From positions 62,001-126,000 of the forward strand of contig CAXKVR010000244.1 of assembly GCA_964058845.1 (NCBI GenBank): a stretch of 64,000 bases of DNA. Direction: 5' to 3'. Shown one piece after another: positions 59,636-64,000 of this stretch. The stretch comes from Carex sylvatica. Lineage: Eukaryota; Streptophyta; Magnoliopsida; Poales; Cyperaceae. The position numbers and the translations under genes were made by a program. The notes below the pieces were generated by a model. The model saw nothing but the letters and a program-made list of their open reading frames with translations. It was not told the origin of the DNA and did no database searches. Numbering within the stretch: position 1 is the stretch's first letter; each line of letters opens with the position of its first letter.

Positions 59636-60264
59636 AATTGACGAGCAAACTCGTCACGAGTTACATCCAGCTCAAGATCAGCTTGTCACAGTTATTGAGC
59701 GAGTCAAGTGAGTTGAGATTAATTAAGAACCTGAGCTAAAATCTTAGCTCAAGACCATCACGAGCCAGCTCAAAGCTGAACCGAGCTGGCCTATTAACTC
59801 ACTGGGCTTTATTAGACCACAATCATACAAAATTAAATAATAATAATAATACAACCCATCAAATGAAACATAGTTTACATCATGAATTCATTTTTATAGC
59901 TTGAGCGGTGTTCTTAATTCAAATGCAACTAAGCAAAACAACTACCATAAATTGAGTTTGCAACTAAATTCACACATATCAAAATATCAAATCTCTAAAT
60001 TCATACAAATATAATTCCCAAAATAAATTCATATACACCAAATCAAACAAATTCATACAATTTTATAAATTCATACTTAGACCGAACTGGCTCGTCAACT
60101 TGCGAGCGAGCTAGACCATAGCTCAAACTCGTTAATACTGAATCGAACTAGTAGAGAGCAGCTGACTCGTTAACAGATCAGTCCACTAATGAGCGAGCTG
60201 TTAACAAGTGAGTCATATGTAAATCACAATCGATCCACAAGCTACGAGATTTTTTACCACCCTA
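59636..60264. mobile_element. hAT-like element remnant with GAGCGAGCT words
   Basis: Dense AGCTCG/CGAGCT/ACTCGT words at both sides (59636-59810 and 60075-60255) face inward. The right end, inverted, reads TAGGGTGGTAAAAAATC, a hAT-type terminus. The left terminus is missing. Confidence 0.5.
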
Positions 60265-61373
60265 CTGTCCACCCAACTATCCACGTGCACCTCAATATTA
60301 TTTTTTAATCATAATTATTTATCTGTTAAGTGAAATATATAATTGTTAACTACTAAATTTAAATTGGTTATATACAAATTTACATAAATGTATATAAAAC
60401 TATAACTTGAGTAATTAATAATTGTGTATCTTCACTTAATATGTTGATTATTGTGGTTAACAAATAAAGAGATGGACAATTAGGCGGATATATAACAGTC
60501 GAATTTTTTTAGTTCGCGGACTAGGTTGGGTTACACTTTACTTGCGAACATACAAGGTCAGTATTTCAAAAAAAATTTAACAGATTGAAGTTTTGATTGA
60601 GTGTACAAAATTTCAGCACCACATTTATTTTATACAATGATATATCGATACACCGCTAACATGATTAACCCGAATTTAAAACAAGAGTGTGTCACCAATA
60701 TTTTTGTAATAATACATCGATGCACTGTTTCAGAAACTCTTAACATGCATAACTTTTGATAGAAAATTCTGACTTCACCGTATGACTATTTTTTAAAAAA
60801 TTCACGAAGAGATCTACAACAATCCCTATGTCCAACTTAGGACGGTAATGTTTCAGTGAAAAAAAAAAACATTGTTCGACACTTCAAAATTCGAGTTGAA
60901 GTTTCTGATCCTCAACATTAATGGTGTATTTCCCTTTTATTTCAAATAGAAATGACTCATTTGAAGGAATTTAATTTGACAATAATTAACATTTTTAAAT
61001 ATTTTAAAATTGATTACTAATTTTTGTTTTTAATTATATATTTGTCGTTCTGTATCAATTATCCATTCTGAGGTGGTAAAGGATGCTCGTATCAAGTTTG
61101 CAAACAAGAAAAGGATGTATCATGTATGCACATACCTAGTCTAGTCGTCTGAGCACCGGTCTGTTCCTGCAGAAGATCCGAGATTTTCCAAATATCATAA
61201 CAGGTGGGTGGACTTTAATTTTCTTCCTTTTACTAAAGAATAATATCACGTTTTTAATTAAACCCAGATGACAAAAATAAAGGAACATGCATGTATAAAC
61301 AATTAAATAACTGTTAGCAAATGTTATAAAATAAAGATAAAGAAAAATAAACAAGAAATTGTAAATATAATAA
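60265..61373. other. Gene-free AT-rich stretch
   Basis: Nothing recognised. Confidence 0.4.
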
Positions 61374-61787
61374 GAGGAGGGTTCAAATGCACCCAAATTT
61401 TTGTGCACCCAAATGCACCCTATCGTTCAAATCATTTTTCTCCGTTTTCAAAGTCCGAATAGTCAATCCGAACTGTTAGATGCGATCTATATATTAAGAT
61501 GTGCTTGGAGACCAAATTTTATATTTTTTGGAATTTATTTACTATTTTTTTAGATTTATTGAAAATCGCTGTTTTTAGCAAATCTGGACCATAAAAAACA
61601 GCGATTTTCAATAAATCTAAAACAATAGTAAAAAAATTCCAAAAAATATAAAATTTGGTCTCCAAGCACATCTTAATATATAGATTGCATCTAACAGTTC
61701 TGATTAACTGTTTTGACTTTGAAAACGGAGATAAAAGATAGGGTGCATTTGGGTGCACAAAAATTTGGGTGCATTTGAACCCTCCTC
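61374..61787. repeat. Fold-back element, group E
   Basis: 414 bp. Left GAGGAGGGTTCAAATGCACC and right GGTGCATTTGAACCCTCCTC are exact complements; the arms continue with AAATTTTTGTGCACCCAAAT. The inner module is that of groups A-D. Few mismatches, so a young copy. Confidence 0.9.
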
Positions 61788-63496
61788 ATGTAATAATATA
61801 TAAGATAGTTGTTAATAAAAATAATATTCATTCTTATTTAACTGTTATTAAATAAGAAAAAGGAAAAAAAAATATTTTAAATCTTCAACTAATGGAACTC
61901 TCATGCTGATAATATATTATAAAAGAAAATATATAAATAAACAAGAAATGACTATTCAACATTTTATTGAAGTATTGATTTGGAACTATAACTACCAGGG
62001 TAGGGAAACCAATAAAATATGGTTTTAGGTAAGGACATAAACTAACTCTTTTAGTTGGCAACTTGTGATAAATTATGGATAAAGCAGCTTTCTTTGTTTA
62101 GAAGGTAATCTTTCTAATTAGTGGGTTAGTGGAGATGAGCTTTTATGAGATATAATAGGCTGGAGGTCCATTTGGAAACACCATAGCTTGAAAAGAAAAT
62201 GAAGCAACCACACATATTTAATTATTTATTTTCTAACTTAAACTTTGCATGCTACAAAAACCTTTTTCTTTTTGTTTAGTAGTGATATATATAGCAGTTC
62301 TAAATTCACATTTGTAGTAGTCGAAAACAAAATGAAAATTAATGCATATATGACTGACAAAAAAAAATTGGGTAGAGAACACTAATTGTAAAATAAAGTG
62401 GAGTCAGAAAACAATATATAAAATGGAATACATTGTAAAATGAGGATGAGATATTTTTATTTTTTAAAAATATTATTATTGCTACCTGGTTATGTCCTAT
62501 TTAATTTCAGACAATTAACATTCCCCTGCGCGGAGTTTAGATTTTCTAAAGTAACTCATTTTTTTAGTTCTGGACCAACCGATTCAAATCAGACCGTTAA
62601 ATTAAAGGGGTCCGTGCGCTCCACCCCGAGCCGAGTTGGCCCGGATTCGAATCAGATGGTCCGGATCTAAACTCAAAAAGTTGAGTTTTTTTAGGGGATC
62701 CGGCTAGCACAGGGGACAGTTCAGATTTTAAAATATCTATTGTAAGTTAATTTCAGTGTAAAATTCCTCCAGTTCAGATTTTGAGTCTTTAAATTAATTA
62801 TTGCTGAGGAAAGAAATTTGCATGCAAGTGATATGGTAAGTAAATAGTGATGCCCTGATTTTGATTGATCCTACTAACAAGCACTATGTCTAGGAACTAT
62901 GCATGTAGATGTAGATAGCAAATTTGTGGTTATCATATTAATTGCAGCTGGAGAGCAGTATTAGACAAGACAAGACAAGATAGATAGATAGTAGCTTGAC
63001 AGATTAGTTAATTGACATTTTATGTTGGTGAATGTCATGGAAGATATTGTCTACCTACACAATCACCTATTGCCTATTAGTCCAGTCAACTTAATTAATT
63101 AATTAATATGCTGTCAGTATTCATACCCTGAGACTCAGTCCATGAAAAAGAAATATACTGTAAACTTGTTATTTTTTTCAAATTTCTTGTACAAGAAGAT
63201 ACTAGGCAGGTACCCGTTAGAATTTTAAAGCTCATTTCCTTTAGACTTTTTCAAAAGATATTTCCATGTATGAATACTTAATTAGTTAATTAGTAGCTAT
63301 ATGGTTACTGATTCAACAAGTTAATTACTCCCAAATGTTAGGTACGTTATAAATATTTATTTTTTATTTATAACGAAGGAATTGGATTTTGACAATTTTT
63401 ATCTAAAGTTGAATTAAAAATATCTGATCTGCATTAAGATTTGTGCGAACATATTAAAAACTTGAATCTAAACCTATGCGCGAATTTACGCAAATC
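61788..63496. other. Gene-free stretch
   Basis: Near 62560-62720 there is a GC-richer patch with GACCAACCGATTCAAATCAG and GATTCGAATCAGATGGTCC inverted to each other, a worn fold-back. No gene seen. Confidence 0.4.
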
Positions 63497-63513
63497 AAAC
63501 TGTTTAGGTTGAG

Positions 63514-63698
63514 TTTTTTTTTTTTTTTTTGAAAGAGAAACATGAGGGTCAAGCCCTCAAATTCCATAATTCCATATATGATACCAGTGGTATGATAAAA
63601 AGTCCTTACACAAATTATTTACAAAACACTACATAGAAAGAAAAGTAAAAAATAAAAGAAGATCAATATGAAAATCAGAATAAAAGGAAATAAAAAAA
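63514..63698 (-). mobile_element. Poly(A)-tailed retroposon (5'-truncated LINE or SINE)
   Basis: A run of about 17 T at 63514 is the poly(A) tail of a minus-strand insertion of about 185 bp. AAACTGTTTAGGTTGAG is repeated at 63497-63513 and 63699-63715, a 17-bp target duplication typical of target-primed reverse transcription. Just before the tail the minus strand has the hairpin GAGGGCTTGACCCTC. No Pol III boxes were found, so a truncated LINE is slightly more likely than a SINE. Confidence 0.8.
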
Positions 63699-63855
63699 AA
63701 ACTGTTTAGGTTGAGTTTTGGATGAGGCTTAAATTGTCCAAAGATTTTTTAGACAAAGCCCCACCCTAAAATGAATATTAAAATCCTCAAATCTATCTAT
63801 TAGTATCTATTAAATTAAGGTGATTTTTTTTGGCGCAATAATATATTTCTTCGAT

Positions 63856-63974
63856 TAAGGATATTGAAAAAGCTAATTTGGCTTCACGCAGCGTATGGCC
63901 AAAAAACAATTAAAAATATATACAATTAGTGCACTGTATGAAGCCAAAACAGCTCTGCCAATATCTTTACCCCT
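63856..63974. repeat. Short fold-back element, group H copy 3
   Basis: Contains TTTGGCTTCACGCAGCGTA and TGTATGAAGCCAAAACAG as arms, ending ATATCTTTACCCCTT. Left tip worn. Confidence 0.65.
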
Positions 63975-64000
63975 TCCGGACGTAGAAACTCATCAAAAAC

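Overview
The window is nuclear DNA of a flowering plant. The genes are plant-specific (MED33-type Mediator subunit, class VIII myosin, malectin-like receptor kinase, dirigent protein, DUF4408/DUF761-type protein, plant mobile domain protein), introns are many and AT-rich, and intergenic space is filled with small non-autonomous DNA transposons. I cannot name the species. There are no bacterial operons, CRISPR arrays, rRNA genes or functional tRNA genes.

Layout. 1-7155 (+): the 3' three quarters of a MED33 gene, ten exons in frame, with three copies of one fold-back element and one hAT-like element in its introns. 7922-9940 (+): a broken CrRLK1L/FERONIA-type receptor kinase. 9997-14850: transposon remains and an LTR-retroelement-like non-coding stretch. 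14914-15621 (-): a single-exon dirigent gene with signal peptide and hydrophobic tail. 16440-18440: a transposon nest (Helitron inside a hAT-like element, with a Mutator-like element beside it). 20214-28111 (-): a complete class VIII myosin gene, which I resolve into 19 coding exons (1155 aa) including a 14-nt microexon. 28500-44530: about 16 kb without a supported gene, made of fold-back elements, hAT-like elements and old duplications. 44547-45892 (-): a multi-exon plant mobile domain gene with two in-frame stops. 47750-54750: nested repeats, including a GC-rich pentamer satellite and a 1.8 kb long-TIR Mutator-like element with a perfect 9-bp target duplication. 55330-56549 (-): an intact two-exon DUF4408/DUF761-type gene. 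56600-64000: repeats and gene-free AT-rich DNA, ending with a poly(A) retroposon flanked by a 17-bp duplication.

The genes do not form a pathway; they are independent plant loci. MED33 is a nuclear transcription co-regulator known for restraining phenylpropanoid metabolism, and dirigent proteins act on monolignol radicals outside the cell, so the two have a loose lignin-related link, but nothing in the sequence shows they are co-regulated.

The most unusual feature is modular fold-back elements. At least five groups with different termini (A to E below) share one inner arm sequence, while groups D, E and F share a terminus but F has a different interior, as if ends and interiors had been recombined. 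A second set of long-TIR elements shares an AT-rich frame carrying a different short palindromic word in each. All exon boundaries, element ends and target duplications were read by eye from the sequence.
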